Shown here: one piece after another, positions 1 to 8,209 of the stretch
Layout of the letters: each line of letters starts with the position of its first letter
How positions within the stretch are numbered: position 1 is the first letter of the stretch
DNA from: Paludibacterium yongneupense DSM 18731
Lineage (GTDB): Bacteria > Pseudomonadota > Gammaproteobacteria > Burkholderiales > Chromobacteriaceae
Length of the DNA: 64,000 bases
Direction: 5' to 3'
Assembly (NCBI RefSeq): GCF_000422925.1
Contig: NZ_AUGZ01000023.1
Location: 34,781 to 98,780, forward strand
Position numbers and translations under genes: made by a program
The notes under the pieces: model-generated
The model's input: the letters and a program-made list of their open reading frames with translations, nothing else
Told to the model about the DNA's origin: nothing
The model's database searches: none

Positions 1-1260
1 CATGCCGAGCAGCAGCGGAGCCGGCCGACCCGGGTCGGGGTAGAGCGCGGAGAGCATGCCGGCAAATTTGTTGGCGGCGGCATTGGAGAGAAACCAGATC
101 CCCATCATCAGGCTGGTAAAGCGCACCGGCGAAAGCTTGACCACCAGCGACAGGCCGATGGGGGAGAGGCACAGCTCGCCGAAGGTATGCAGCAGATAGA
201 GGCTGCACAGCCACATCATGCTGACTTTGACGCCGGGGGCGAGGCCGGTGACGCCGAAGGCGATCACCAGATAGCCTATCGCCAGGCACAGCAGGCCGAG
301 CGCCATCTTCAGCGGGGACGAGGGTTCCATGCCTTTCTGGCCCAGGCGCGTCCAGATCCAGGCGAATACGGGTGCGAACAGCACGATGGCCACCGGGTTG
401 ATCGACTGGAAGTAGGAGGCGGGCACGGTGAAGCCGAGCATCTGCCGCTGCGTCTGTTCTTCGGCGAAGAAGGTCAGCGAGGCGCCGGCCTGCTCGAAGG
501 CGGACCAGAAGAAGATGACAAAGGCCGACACGATCAGAATGACGGCAAGCCGTTCGATTTCGATGCGCGTCAGCGGCGCGTGGCGGACGGGCGTGCCGGA
601 GTCGTGATGGCGCTGCGGCGGCAGGCCGATGGCCCGGCCTTCCGGGGTGACCAGATAACGGTTCTTCAACGTCGCGAACACGATGAGGCTGATCAGCATG
701 CCGATGCCGGCGGCGAGAAAGCCCCATTTGAAATCGCGCGGGTTGCCGGTGTCGCCGAGCGTGCCGCAGATCAGCGGCGCGATCAGGGCGCCTGCGTTGA
801 TCCCCATATAGAACAGCGTAAAGGCGGAGTCGACGCGTTTATCGCCTTTGGGGTAGAGCTGGCCGACCATGGATGAGATATTGGGTTTGAACAGACCGTT
901 GCCGATGATCAGTGCGACAAGACCCGCATACATCAGCAGCATGGCCGTCGACAGCGCACCGTCGTGCATCCAGCCCGAGAGGAACATCAGGAACTGGCCG
1001 GCGGCCATCAACAGGCCGCCGAGAATGATGGAGCGGCGGTTACCCCAGTAGCGGTCGGCGATATAGCCGCCGATCAGAGGGGTCAGGTAAACGAGGCCGG
1101 TATAGTTCCCGTAGATGGCCGAAGCTTGAGCCTTGTCCATGAGCAGGGCCTTGACCATGAACAGAACGAAGATGGCGCGCATGCCGTAGTAGCTGAAACG
1201 TTCCCACATCTCCGTTACAAAGAGCAGATAAAGCCCTTTGGGGTGAGATTTTTGATTCAT
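1..1260 (-). CDS. POT/PTR-family proton:peptide symporter, 3' end outside window
   Basis: The reading frame opens at ATG 1260 on the minus strand and stays open to base 1, giving about 420 residues without the C-terminus. The N-terminus contains FVTEMWERFSYYGMRA, the signature of proton-dependent oligopeptide transporters (POT/PTR, MFS fold), followed by GGYIADRYWGNRRSI in the first cytoplasmic loop. Near the visible end lies GLSLVVKLSPVRF, also typical of bacterial DtpA/DtpT-like members. The ExxERFxYY motif of helix 1, which couples proton and peptide, is intact. By family it imports di- and tripeptides across the inner membrane. The gene stands alone, divergent from the acetyltransferase gene. 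Family assignment is firm; the exact substrate range is not visible. Confidence 0.9.
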   Translation of the reverse strand, partial: MNQKSHPKGLYLLFVTEMWERFSYYGMRAIFVLFMVKALLMDKAQASAIYGNYTGLVYLTPLIGGYIADRYWGNRRSIILGGLLMAAGQFLMFLSGWMHDGALSTAMLLMYAGLVALIIGNGLFKPNISSMVGQLYPKGDKRVDSAFTLFYMGINAGALIAPLICGTLGDTGNPRDFKWGFLAAGIGMLISLIVFATLKNRYLVTPEGRAIGLPPQRHHDSGTPVRHAPLTRIEIERLAVILIVSAFVIFFWSAFEQAGASLTFFAEEQTQRQMLGFTVPASYFQSINPVAIVLFAPVFAWIWTRLGQKGMEPSSPLKMALGLLCLAIGYLVIAFGVTGLAPGVKVSMMWLCSLYLLHTFGELCLSPIGLSLVVKLSPVRFTSLMMGIWFLSNAAANKFAGMLSALYPDPGRPAPLLLGM

Positions 1261-1518
1261 TGTGACTTCCTGGCCGATTGGTCCGCAATTTTTCTTTTTT
1301 CGCATCGGGCTCGCGCGCGATGCGGGGCCATGATGATAGCGAGCAAATCGCTTCATGTGAACGTTTTTTATGGCCGGGCGGGCACGATGCCGGTCGCGGA
1401 CCGGCTATCTATAATGGGGGCTGGCACGGGGGCGCTAAACGGGGAGCGGCGTGCCACGCCGCTTTTGAGGCATAATTCGACTTGGGTGGCCATGTCGGCC
1501 GCCGTCCTGGACCGAGCG

Positions 1519-2070
1519 ATGAGATTCAAAATTGAAACCGCAGTGTCGACAGACGTCTCCAGCATCATGGAATGCATTTCCGAATGCATCCAGCAGATGC
1601 GCACCCGCTCGGGCAGCAGTCCCTGGGATGAGGTCTACCCCAATCGCAAGTCCGTCGCGCAGGAGATCAAGATCGGCAGCGTTTACGTCGTCCGGCATCA
1701 GGGGGCGGCGATCGCGTCCATCTGCATGGACGAGCGTGAACCGGCCAATTACGACGAGGTGCCGTGGCGCTTTCGTGAAGGGCGTACCCTGGTTCTGCAC
1801 CGCTTGTGCGTGCATCCCGGCTACCAGAGACTGGGACTGGGCAGTGCGCTGGTGGCTTTCGCCGACCGGCACGCACAGCGCCTCGGATATGGTCATATCC
1901 GGGTGGACGCCTATACCGGAACCCCGCATGTGATCGGGCTCTATCGCGCCTTCGGCTATGAACCGGTCGGCTATACCCTGACTTTTCCGCGCCGCTGTCT
2001 GCCGTTCGAGTGCCTGGAGAAGGAAACGGAAGCGACGCCGCTCTACTATCCCTTCGTGACGCGCGAGTAA
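1519..2070 (+). CDS. GNAT-family N-acetyltransferase
   Basis: 183 residues from the preferred ATG at 1519 (MRFKIETAVSTDV). An in-frame ATG at 1492 is a possible alternative, and neither has a strong ribosome binding site. Residues about 90-125 carry LVLHRLCVHPGYQRLGLGSAL, which matches GNAT motif A (the acetyl-CoA pyrophosphate loop R/Q-x-x-G-x-G/A). The following GYGHIRVDAYTG and GLYRAFGYEPVGY fit motif B and the C-terminal strand. The family transfers acetyl from acetyl-CoA to an amine; the acceptor cannot be read from sequence. The long upstream extension of this frame runs antisense to the transporter gene and is not coding. The gene is monocistronic and convergent with the lipoprotein gene. 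Confidence 0.82.
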   Translation: MRFKIETAVSTDVSSIMECISECIQQMRTRSGSSPWDEVYPNRKSVAQEIKIGSVYVVRHQGAAIASICMDEREPANYDEVPWRFREGRTLVLHRLCVHPGYQRLGLGSALVAFADRHAQRLGYGHIRVDAYTGTPHVIGLYRAFGYEPVGYTLTFPRRCLPFECLEKETEATPLYYPFVTRE

Positions 2071-2071
2071 G

Positions 2072-2097
2072 GCAAGACGCGCGCGGGCGCGTCTTGC
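2072..2097. terminator. Hairpin between convergent genes
   Basis: A perfect 11-bp inverted repeat (GCAAGACGCGC / GCGCGTCTTGC) with a 4-base loop sits directly after the acetyltransferase stop and 18 bp beyond the lipoprotein stop on the other strand. It has no T-run on either side, so it is only a probable bidirectional terminator or 3' stabiliser. Confidence 0.45.
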
Positions 2098-2114
2098 GGC
2101 GGCAATGCGCGCTC

Positions 2115-2528
2115 TTACTTGACGCCCAGCATTTTCACTTCGATCGCCGCAACCGGGTGCGCGGCACTCAGGTCGACAGGGGCCGCATGCGGACTCTGCA
2201 AGCGCAGCTGTCCATCGACGAAGATTTCGACTTCCAACTGGTAATGTCCGTCGCTCTTGACTGCCTGCCGGTCGTAGATCAGCGAGAACGGAGCCGGGAA
2301 ACGGGCGGGCCGCTCGAGGGTCTGTTCCGCCAGCAGCCGGGCCGGAGCGCCGTCGCGGCTGACGTCGAGCAGGCGGATCTGAACGGCGGTTGTGGCGGCA
2401 GGCAGGGCGACCGGGCTGATCACCTGGCCGGAGACGGTGGCGGGCTGGTAGTGTCCGGTACTGGCGCAGGCGGCCAGCCAGACGGTCGCGCCGGCGATCA
2501 ACAGCCGGCGCGCAAGGTCATGCATCAT
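2115..2528 (-). CDS. YbaY-like lipoprotein at the end of the cco operon
   Basis: 137 residues from the first of two adjacent ATGs (2528), which follows GGAGAG at good spacing. The N-terminus is a lipoprotein signal: a basic start, a hydrophobic stretch LLIAGATVWLAAC, then Cys followed by ASTG. The remainder resembles the YbaY/YscW-like lipoprotein domain (VSGQVISPVALPAATTAVQI, then SLIYDRQAVKSDGHYQLEVE and a strand-rich C-terminus), a beta-sandwich found in outer-membrane lipoproteins of unknown role. It starts 13 bp after the fixH stop on the same strand, so it is probably co-transcribed with the cbb3 oxidase genes. A role in oxidase biogenesis is only inferred from position. Confidence 0.7.
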   Translation of the reverse strand: MMHDLARRLLIAGATVWLAACASTGHYQPATVSGQVISPVALPAATTAVQIRLLDVSRDGAPARLLAEQTLERPARFPAPFSLIYDRQAVKSDGHYQLEVEIFVDGQLRLQSPHAAPVDLSAAHPVAAIEVKMLGVK

Positions 2529-2541
2529 CAGGTTCTCTCCA

Positions 2542-3033
2542 TCATGAAGCCGCGCCCAGGCGGATCGCGCTTTCCCCTTCCGGCGACCACTCGCCGGCAA
2601 GACGCCAGCGGTGTGACGCATCTTCCAGAACGATATGCCAGTGACTGGCGACGGTGGCGGCGCGTTCGCCCTGGTAGCGGTTGTTTGCGACCCGGGTCAG
2701 AAGCAGGGTCTGGTCCCGGTCGGCATGACCGGGGTGCCGCAGGTGCAGGGTCAGTTGCGCTGGCAGTGTACCGCGGGTGTCGACGGCAAGCGAGCGGCCA
2801 TCGGCGCTGACATGGATCGTCGCTGCGAGGCCGAGCCGGGCCGCCTCGCGTTCGCGGGCATCGCTGCGGCTGATTTCCTGACCCTGGCGCTCGTAATCGT
2901 CGGCCACCGGGTTGTCGAAATTCGTGCCCAGCACATGCAGGGTGATGCCCGCCGCGATCAGCACCGCCAGCGGTCCGGCCAGAATCAGCCACGGCCAGAG
3001 GTGGCGGTACCAGGGTTTGGAGGGCGTCGTCAT
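2542..3033 (-). CDS. fixH: FixH family protein
   Basis: 163 residues. A single N-terminal membrane helix (WPWLILAGPLAVLIAAGITLH) is followed by NPVADDYERQGQEI, typical of FixH/CcoH proteins encoded next to ccoG. The rest is a periplasmic beta-rich domain. FixH/CcoH is a small membrane protein needed for assembly or stability of cbb3 oxidase, usually encoded with the copper ATPase ccoI and with ccoS, neither of which is in this window. The start lies 3 bp after the ccoG stop, indicating translational coupling. Family assignment is good; the molecular function in any species is only partly understood. Confidence 0.85.
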   Translation of the reverse strand: MTTPSKPWYRHLWPWLILAGPLAVLIAAGITLHVLGTNFDNPVADDYERQGQEISRSDAREREAARLGLAATIHVSADGRSLAVDTRGTLPAQLTLHLRHPGHADRDQTLLLTRVANNRYQGERAATVASHWHIVLEDASHRWRLAGEWSPEGESAIRLGAAS

Positions 3034-3036
3034 GGC

Positions 3037-4467
3037 TTATTCCCCGATGAAACTCGATTTTTCCACGCGCCGGATCGCCGGATCATCGGTCGACTGGATG
3101 AAGAAGTGAATTTCATGCCCGCCGCGGCTCGCGTATTGCGGATCAACCTGAACGCGCAAGGTGGTGGTTTCGGTTTCCGTGCCCTTGACCGTGACGATCG
3201 GACTGTCGCTTTGCATCTTGATTCCGGGCAGACCTTCGACACGGATCTTGAAGTGCTGGGGCTGCTCGGAGGTGTTGACGATGCGGATGGTGTAGGCGTT
3301 TTCCAGCAGTCCGTCGTTGGTCTCGCGCACCAGCGAGGCGCGGTCGCGGATGACGTCGGCTTTGAACGGTTGGCGCAGCAGCAGCGAAACCACCACGGCG
3401 CTGATGATGGTCGTCAGCAGGATCGCGTATACGATCACGCGCGGACGCATCAGGTGCTGGCGGATCTGCTTTTCGCCATATTTGCCTTCCAGCGCATTCT
3501 CGGTGGTATAGCGTATCAGTCCGCGCGGGTAGGACATCTTGTCCATGACCTCGTCGCAGACGTCGATACAGGCGGCGCAGCCTATGCACTCATATTGCAG
3601 GCCATGGCGGATGTCGATGCCGACCGGACAGACTTGAACGCACAAGCTGCAGTTGATACAGCTGCCGAGACCGGCCTGTTCGGGATCCGTGCCTTTCTTG
3701 CGCGCGCCGCGCGGCTCGCCGCGCTTCTCGTCGTAGGAAATGATCAGGGTGTCGGCATCGAACATCACGCTCTGGAAGCGCGCATAGGGGCACATATACT
3801 TGCACACCTGCTCGCGCATGTGGGCGGCGAACAAATAGGTGAAACCGCCATAGAAAAAGGTCCAGAAGATTTCCCACGGGCCGTAGTCGAAATGCGGCAA
3901 CGCGGCAGTCAAGCTGCGGATGGGCGTGAAATAGCCAACCAGGGTGAAACCGGTCCACAGCGAGAACAGCAGCATGATCGCATGCTTGGTCGTCTTCAGC
4001 CGCAGTTTGCGCACGCTCATCGGCGCCTGGTCCAGCTTGATGCGTTTGCTGCGGTCGCCTTCCACCCATTGCTCTATCCACAGCATGATTTCGGTGTAGA
4101 CCGTCTGCGGGCAGGCATAGCCGCACCACAATCGGCCGGCGATCGAGGTCCAGGCGAACAGGCCGAAAGCGCTGCACATCAGCAGGGCCGACAGGTAGAA
4201 GAAATCCTGCGGCCAGATGGTCAGCCCGAACAGATAGAACTTGCGGTTGACCATGTCGAAAAACACGGCCTGCCGCCCGTTCCAGTCCAGCCACGGCAAG
4301 GCGTAGTAGGCGAGTTGGGTCATCACCACGAACAGAATGCGCCAGTTGTTGAATAGTCCCTTGACCGAGCGCGGGTAGAGTTTGCGATGCGGGGCGTAGA
4401 GCGAAACCGGGGCGGAGCCGGGTCGGCTTTCCACCCTGACCGGGATATCCTTCAGTGAATCAGGCAT
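3037..4467 (-). CDS. ccoG: Cytochrome c oxidase accessory protein CcoG
   Basis: 476 residues, normal for the family. N-terminal membrane helices are followed by the polyferredoxin-like segment GRLWCGYACPQTVYTE and two 4Fe-4S clusters near residues 270-310 (CINCSLCVQVCPVGID and CIGCAACIDVC). The C-terminus is a periplasmic Ig-like domain ending in SFIGE. CcoG (FixG/RdxA) is an iron-sulfur and copper-handling membrane protein that assists maturation of cbb3 oxidase. It lies 126 bp downstream of ccoP and 3 bp before fixH. The gap from ccoP contains a strong GC-rich hairpin, so its expression may be reduced relative to the structural subunits. Confidence 0.96.
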   Translation of the reverse strand: MPDSLKDIPVRVESRPGSAPVSLYAPHRKLYPRSVKGLFNNWRILFVVMTQLAYYALPWLDWNGRQAVFFDMVNRKFYLFGLTIWPQDFFYLSALLMCSAFGLFAWTSIAGRLWCGYACPQTVYTEIMLWIEQWVEGDRSKRIKLDQAPMSVRKLRLKTTKHAIMLLFSLWTGFTLVGYFTPIRSLTAALPHFDYGPWEIFWTFFYGGFTYLFAAHMREQVCKYMCPYARFQSVMFDADTLIISYDEKRGEPRGARKKGTDPEQAGLGSCINCSLCVQVCPVGIDIRHGLQYECIGCAACIDVCDEVMDKMSYPRGLIRYTTENALEGKYGEKQIRQHLMRPRVIVYAILLTTIISAVVVSLLLRQPFKADVIRDRASLVRETNDGLLENAYTIRIVNTSEQPQHFKIRVEGLPGIKMQSDSPIVTVKGTETETTTLRVQVDPQYASRGGHEIHFFIQSTDDPAIRRVEKSSFIGE

Positions 4468-4552
4468 GTTTTTTCCCGTAAGGCGAGCGCGCCGCTTCCG
4501 GCGAACCGGAGGCGGCGAAATGTGCGGTATATCGAGTGATTATAGACAGTCC

Positions 4553-4592
4553 GTTGCGGCCGGCCCGCGGCGATCGGCGGGCCGGCCGGCAA
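4553..4592. repeat. GC-rich intergenic hairpin in the cco operon
   Basis: Between the ccoP stop and ccoG there is a long imperfect inverted repeat. On the minus strand the arms begin GTTGCCGGCCGGCCCGC and end GCGGGCCGGCCGCAAC around a short GATC-containing loop. There is no T-run, so it is better read as an mRNA-stabilising or attenuating structure that could set the ratio of structural to accessory gene expression. Confidence 0.5.
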
Positions 4593-4593
4593 C

Positions 4594-5517
4594 TTATTGC
4601 GCCGCGTGCGTATTGTTGGACAGACTCCAGACATAGGCGGCCAGCAGATGCACCTTGCCGTCGCCCAGGAAGTCCTTCCACGCCGGCATCTGGTTGGTGC
4701 GTCCGTTGGTGACCGTTTCTATGATGGTCTTCTCGGTGCCGCCATACAGCCAGTTGCCGCTCGGGTGCGTGAGGTTGGGGGCGCCGATGGCGGTATTGCC
4801 GTGACCGTCCGGACCGTGGCAGGCCGCGCAAACCGTCTTGAACGTTTCCTGCCCGCGCAGCGCGCGGTCGGCATCATGCTTTTTGCCCGACAGCGACAGC
4901 ACGTAGTTGGCGACATCCTTTACCTTTTCCTCGCCGAAAGCGGCCCCGAATGCCGGCATCTGCCCGCGGCGACCGCCCTCGATGGTCGTCTGGATGGTGG
5001 CAGGATCTCCGCCGTATTGCCAGTCATGCTTGACCAGATTGGGGAAGCCCTTGGCGCCGCGCGCATCGGAGCCATGGCACTGTACGCAGTAGGTCTGGAA
5101 CAGGCGACGCCCCATTTCCTGGGCATTGGGGTCGGCGGCCACGACTTTCAGATCCTGCTTCAGGTACTTGTCGTACAGCGGTTGATACTTGGCCTCCGCC
5201 TGCGCACGTTCTTCGGTGTACTGACCGACCGAGGTCCAGCCGCGCAGACCCGCCCACTGGCCAAGGCCGGGGTAGAGGATAAGGTAGCCGACGCCGAAGA
5301 ACAGCGTCAGATAAAACAGCATCATCCACCAGCGCGGCAGCGGATTGTTGAACTCCTCGAGGTCGCCGTCCCACACATGTCCGACGGTGGTGACTTCTTC
5401 CCCCGACTTGAAGGTGGTTTTCGACTGCGTCAAAAGCAGGATAAACAGACCGGCGATGCCGCCGATCACGATCACGGAGATGTAGATTCCCCAGAAACCG
5501 CTAACGAAATCACTCAT
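4594..5517 (-). CDS. ccoP: cbb3 oxidase subunit III, dihaem CcoP
   Basis: 307 residues. An N-terminal membrane anchor (about residues 8-30) and a second hydrophobic segment near 63-85 (MMLFYLTLFFGVGYLILYPG) precede two c-type haem sites, CVQCH near residue 142 and CAACH near 232. Distal Met ligands are expected in GQMPAFG and NQMPAW. CcoP passes electrons from soluble cytochrome c towards CcoO. Its ATG shares one base with the ccoQ stop (TAATG), so translation is coupled. Two hydrophobic N-terminal helices match the longer CcoP form seen in several beta- and gammaproteobacteria. Confidence 0.97.
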   Translation of the reverse strand: MSDFVSGFWGIYISVIVIGGIAGLFILLLTQSKTTFKSGEEVTTVGHVWDGDLEEFNNPLPRWWMMLFYLTLFFGVGYLILYPGLGQWAGLRGWTSVGQYTEERAQAEAKYQPLYDKYLKQDLKVVAADPNAQEMGRRLFQTYCVQCHGSDARGAKGFPNLVKHDWQYGGDPATIQTTIEGGRRGQMPAFGAAFGEEKVKDVANYVLSLSGKKHDADRALRGQETFKTVCAACHGPDGHGNTAIGAPNLTHPSGNWLYGGTEKTIIETVTNGRTNQMPAWKDFLGDGKVHLLAAYVWSLSNNTHAAQ

Positions 5518-5705
5518 TATTTTGCTCCGTTGGAAGGCTGCGTATCCGCGTTTTGAACCGGATCGTCGTTATCGTCGACAATCATGTTGGCGGCCTCTTC
5601 GTAGCGTTTCTTCGATGATTTGCTGTATGCAATCACCGACACCACGGTAAAGGTCGTCACGCAAAACGCGGTAAACAGCTCACGTCCCAGATTGGCCCAG
5701 TCCAT
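5517..5705 (-). CDS. ccoQ: cbb3 oxidase subunit CcoQ
   Basis: 62 residues beginning MDWANLGRELFTAF. One membrane helix (about residues 10-27) is followed by a charged C-tail (SKSSKKRYEEAANMIVDDND), the usual CcoQ/FixQ plan. The product is a small subunit that stabilises the cbb3 complex and its interaction with CcoP. It sits 2 bp after the ccoO stop and overlaps ccoP by one base. The longer upstream extension of this frame is antisense noise within ccoO. Confidence 0.93.
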   Translation of the reverse strand: MDWANLGRELFTAFCVTTFTVVSVIAYSKSSKKRYEEAANMIVDDNDDPVQNADTQPSNGAK

Positions 5706-5707
5706 GA

Positions 5708-6322
5708 TCAGTGCACGTTCTTCAGTGCCAGACCCAGACCTTGCAAGTAGGCGATCAGCGCATCCTGTTCGGACTTGCCTTCGACTTCCGCCTTTGCGCC
5801 TGCGATTTCGGCATCGGTGTACGGGACGCCCACCCTGCGCAGCGCCTTCATCTTCAGCGGCGCGTCCTCGGCGTCGGCCAGATTCCTGGACAGCCACGGG
5901 AAGGCCGGCATGTTCGACTCCGGAACCACATCGCGCGGGTTGTTCAGGTGGACGCGGTGCCATTCATCCGAATAGCGCCCGCCGACACGGGCCAGGTCCG
6001 GCCCGTTACGCTTGGAACCCCATTGGAACGGGTGGTCGTAGACGGATTCGCCCGCGACCGAGTAGTGTCCGTAGCGCTCGGTTTCGGCGCGGAACGGACG
6101 GATCATCTGCGAGTGGCAGAGATAGCAGCCTTCTCGGATGTAGATGTCGCGACCTGTCAGTTGCAGGGCGGTGTAGGGCTTCAGTCCGGCAATCGGCTCG
6201 GTGGTCGATTTCTGGAACATCAGCGGTACGATTTCCACCAGCCCGGCAAAGCTGATCACGATCAGGGTGAACACGATGAGAAAGCCGACATGTTCTTCTA
6301 CGAGTCTCTGGATCTTTTCCAT
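5708..6322 (-). CDS. ccoO: cbb3 oxidase subunit II, monohaem CcoO
   Basis: 204 residues. An N-terminal membrane anchor ([20 protein letters not shown]) is followed by the single haem c motif CYLCH at about residue 67, in [17 protein letters not shown], which is nearly invariant in CcoO. A distal Met ligand is likely in [10 protein letters not shown]. CcoO carries electrons from CcoP to the catalytic subunit CcoN. It is 17 bp downstream of ccoN in the same operon. Length and motifs are standard. Confidence 0.97.
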   Translation of the reverse strand: MEKIQRLVEEHVGFLIVFTLIVISFAGLVEIVPLMFQKSTTEPIAGLKPYTALQLTGRDIYIREGCYLCHSQMIRPFRAETERYGHYSVAGESVYDHPFQWGSKRNGPDLARVGGRYSDEWHRVHLNNPRDVVPESNMPAFPWLSRNLADAEDAPLKMKALRRVGVPYTDAEIAGAKAEVEGKSEQDALIAYLQGLGLALKNVH

Positions 6323-6339
6323 TTGTGTCTACCTTTGCC

Positions 6340-7767
6340 TCAGGCGTGGTGTTGCACGCCAACGGACGGGATTTTAGCGTCGACAGCCTGACCCGCACGG
6401 ATGGTGCGGAACACGTTGTAAGCCATCAGCAGCATGCCGGACAAATAGAGCAGGCCGCCCAGCGCCCGGACCGTGTGGTAGGGATAGGTCGCTTTCACCG
6501 CTTCGACGAAGGCGTAGGTCAGGGTGCCGTCCGGATTGACCGCACGCCACATCAGGCCTTGCGTCACGCCCGAAATCCACATCGCGGAAATGTAGAGCAC
6601 CACGCCGACGGTGGCGATCCAGAAATGGACTTCGACCAGTTTCATGCTGAACATCTGTTCGCGGCCCCACAGGCGCGGAATCAGATAGTAGATGGAACCG
6701 ATGGTAATGAAGCCGACCCAGCCGAGCGCCCCCGAGTGCACATGGCCGATGCCCCAGTCGGTGTAATGCGACAGTGCATTGACGGTCTTGATCGACATCA
6801 TCGGTCCTTCGAAGGTCGACATGCCGTAGAACGACAGCGACACGACCAGGAACTTGAGGATGGGATCGGTGCGCAGCTTATGCCAGGCGCCGGACAAGGT
6901 CATGATGCCGTTGATCATGCCGCCCCAGCTAGGCGCCAGCAGGATCAGCGAGAACACCATGCCGAGCGACTGGGTCCAGTCGGGCAGGGCGGTGTAGTGC
7001 AGATGGTGCGGACCCGCCCACATATAGGTGAAGATCAGCGCCCAGAAGTGCACGACCGACAAGCGGTAGGAGTAGATCGGACGCCCGGCCTGCTTCGGAA
7101 CGAAGTAGTACATCATGCCGAGGAAGGCGGCGGTGAGGAAAAAGCCCACGGCATTGTGGCCGTACCACCATTGCACCATTGCATCGATGGCGCCGGGGTA
7201 GACCGAGTAGGACTTGAGGAAGGTCACCGGGATGAAGGCGCTGTTTACGACGTGCAACAGCGCTACCGCCAGAATGAAGGCGGCATAGAACCAGTTGGCG
7301 ACGTAAATGTGCTTCACCTTGCGGATGGCCAGCGTTCCGAAGAACACATAGGCGTAGACCAGCCAGATGATGGTGATGAGAATTTTGATCGGCCATTCCA
7401 TTTCGGCGTATTCCTTGCCGAAGGTGTAGCCGAGAGGATAGGTTATCGCGACCGAGACGACGACCAACTGCCAGGCCCAGAACGTAAAGGCGGCGAGCCG
7501 GTCCGAAATCAGACGGACGTTACAGGTGCGCTGAACCACATAGTAGGACGTGGCGAACAGACCACAACCCCCGAACGCGAAAATCACGGCGTTCGTATGC
7601 AGCGGGCGTAGACGGCCAAAGTGGAACCAGGGCCCGAAATTGAGCTCGGGCCACACCAGCTGGGCCGCAATGATGACGCCCACCAGCATGCCGACAATGC
7701 CCCAAACGACGGTCATTACGGCAAACTGGCGCACCACCTTATAGTTATAAGTGGATTGCGTTTCCAT
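6340..7767 (-). CDS. ccoN: cbb3 oxidase catalytic subunit I CcoN
   Basis: 475 residues from ATG 7767, which has GGAG 9 bp upstream; an in-frame TTG at 7782 is too close to that site to be the start. Twelve predicted membrane helices carry the haem-copper ligands: His in [15 protein letters not shown] (low-spin haem), His in [13 protein letters not shown] (Cu-B), His-His in [11 protein letters not shown], and the helix-10 histidines in [14 protein letters not shown]. CcoN reduces oxygen to water and pumps protons, with high oxygen affinity. It is the first gene of the operon and is preceded by a long leader and an FNR-type promoter. Confidence 0.98.
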   Translation of the reverse strand: METQSTYNYKVVRQFAVMTVVWGIVGMLVGVIIAAQLVWPELNFGPWFHFGRLRPLHTNAVIFAFGGCGLFATSYYVVQRTCNVRLISDRLAAFTFWAWQLVVVSVAITYPLGYTFGKEYAEMEWPIKILITIIWLVYAYVFFGTLAIRKVKHIYVANWFYAAFILAVALLHVVNSAFIPVTFLKSYSVYPGAIDAMVQWWYGHNAVGFFLTAAFLGMMYYFVPKQAGRPIYSYRLSVVHFWALIFTYMWAGPHHLHYTALPDWTQSLGMVFSLILLAPSWGGMINGIMTLSGAWHKLRTDPILKFLVVSLSFYGMSTFEGPMMSIKTVNALSHYTDWGIGHVHSGALGWVGFITIGSIYYLIPRLWGREQMFSMKLVEVHFWIATVGVVLYISAMWISGVTQGLMWRAVNPDGTLTYAFVEAVKATYPYHTVRALGGLLYLSGMLLMAYNVFRTIRAGQAVDAKIPSVGVQHHA

Positions 7768-8087
7768 GTATTGTTTCTCCAAGGTTGCGAACTCAGAACA
7801 TTACAAACCGTGGCGGCTTGAAATCTGCCCCTGCGCCCCAACGTCATGAAACAGCAGGGGTGCCGCATGAATCCCTAGCTTGAGCATACCCAAGCCTGTT
7901 TTATTATTTCCGGGATAGTCGGTCTGAAGCCGCTTACCTACCTCTCCTGCGAGGGTATTGTTCCCGTATTTCAGCTATGTATTCTAAGTCAATAATTCAT
8001 GCCACCCAAAGAATACAAGCCGTTCTGGTCTTCACCACATATTTGCAAAGAACTGATGCGGAATGTGCTGTCTACGCACGCTCCGTC
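7768..8087 (-). other. Long untranslated leader of the cco operon
   Basis: If transcription begins near 8088 as the FNR box and TATAAT predict, the mRNA has a leader of about 320 nt before the ccoN ATG. No convincing small ORF or tRNA is seen in it. It contains a degenerate FNR-like dyad (TTGAG-CATA-CCCAA, 7880-7893), which could mark a second weaker promoter nearer the gene, but no good -10 element follows at the right distance. Confidence 0.4.
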
Positions 8088-8094
8088 ACGAAAC

Positions 8095-8135
8095 ATTATA
8101 TTGTCATGTTTTGTCCTTCCCTTGATGTGTGTCAA
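8095..8135 (-). promoter_or_regulatory. FNR/ANR-type class II promoter for ccoNOQP
   Basis: TTGAT-GTGT-GTCAA at 8122-8135 matches nine of the ten fixed bases of the FNR consensus TTGAT-N4-ATCAA. A perfect TATAAT on the minus strand lies at 8095-8100. The centres are 31 bp apart, the geometry of class II FNR activation (site at about -41.5), and predict a start near 8088. Oxygen-responsive activation of cbb3 oxidase by FNR/ANR is well established in proteobacteria. In the plus direction there is no -10 at the matching distance, so the site serves cco rather than the peptidase gene. Confidence 0.75.
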
Positions 8136-8209
8136 ATCTCGGGGGGGCGGCGCCCGCCACTCGCGACAGTGGTAAAATCCTTTTTTTCTGCCCGACAGGT
8201 TTCTCCGTC

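Noticed and set aside
7880..7893. Second FNR box near ccoN (TTGAG-CATA-CCCAA)
   Set aside because: Only seven of ten consensus bases match and no -10 element follows at the class II distance; mentioned only within the leader entry.
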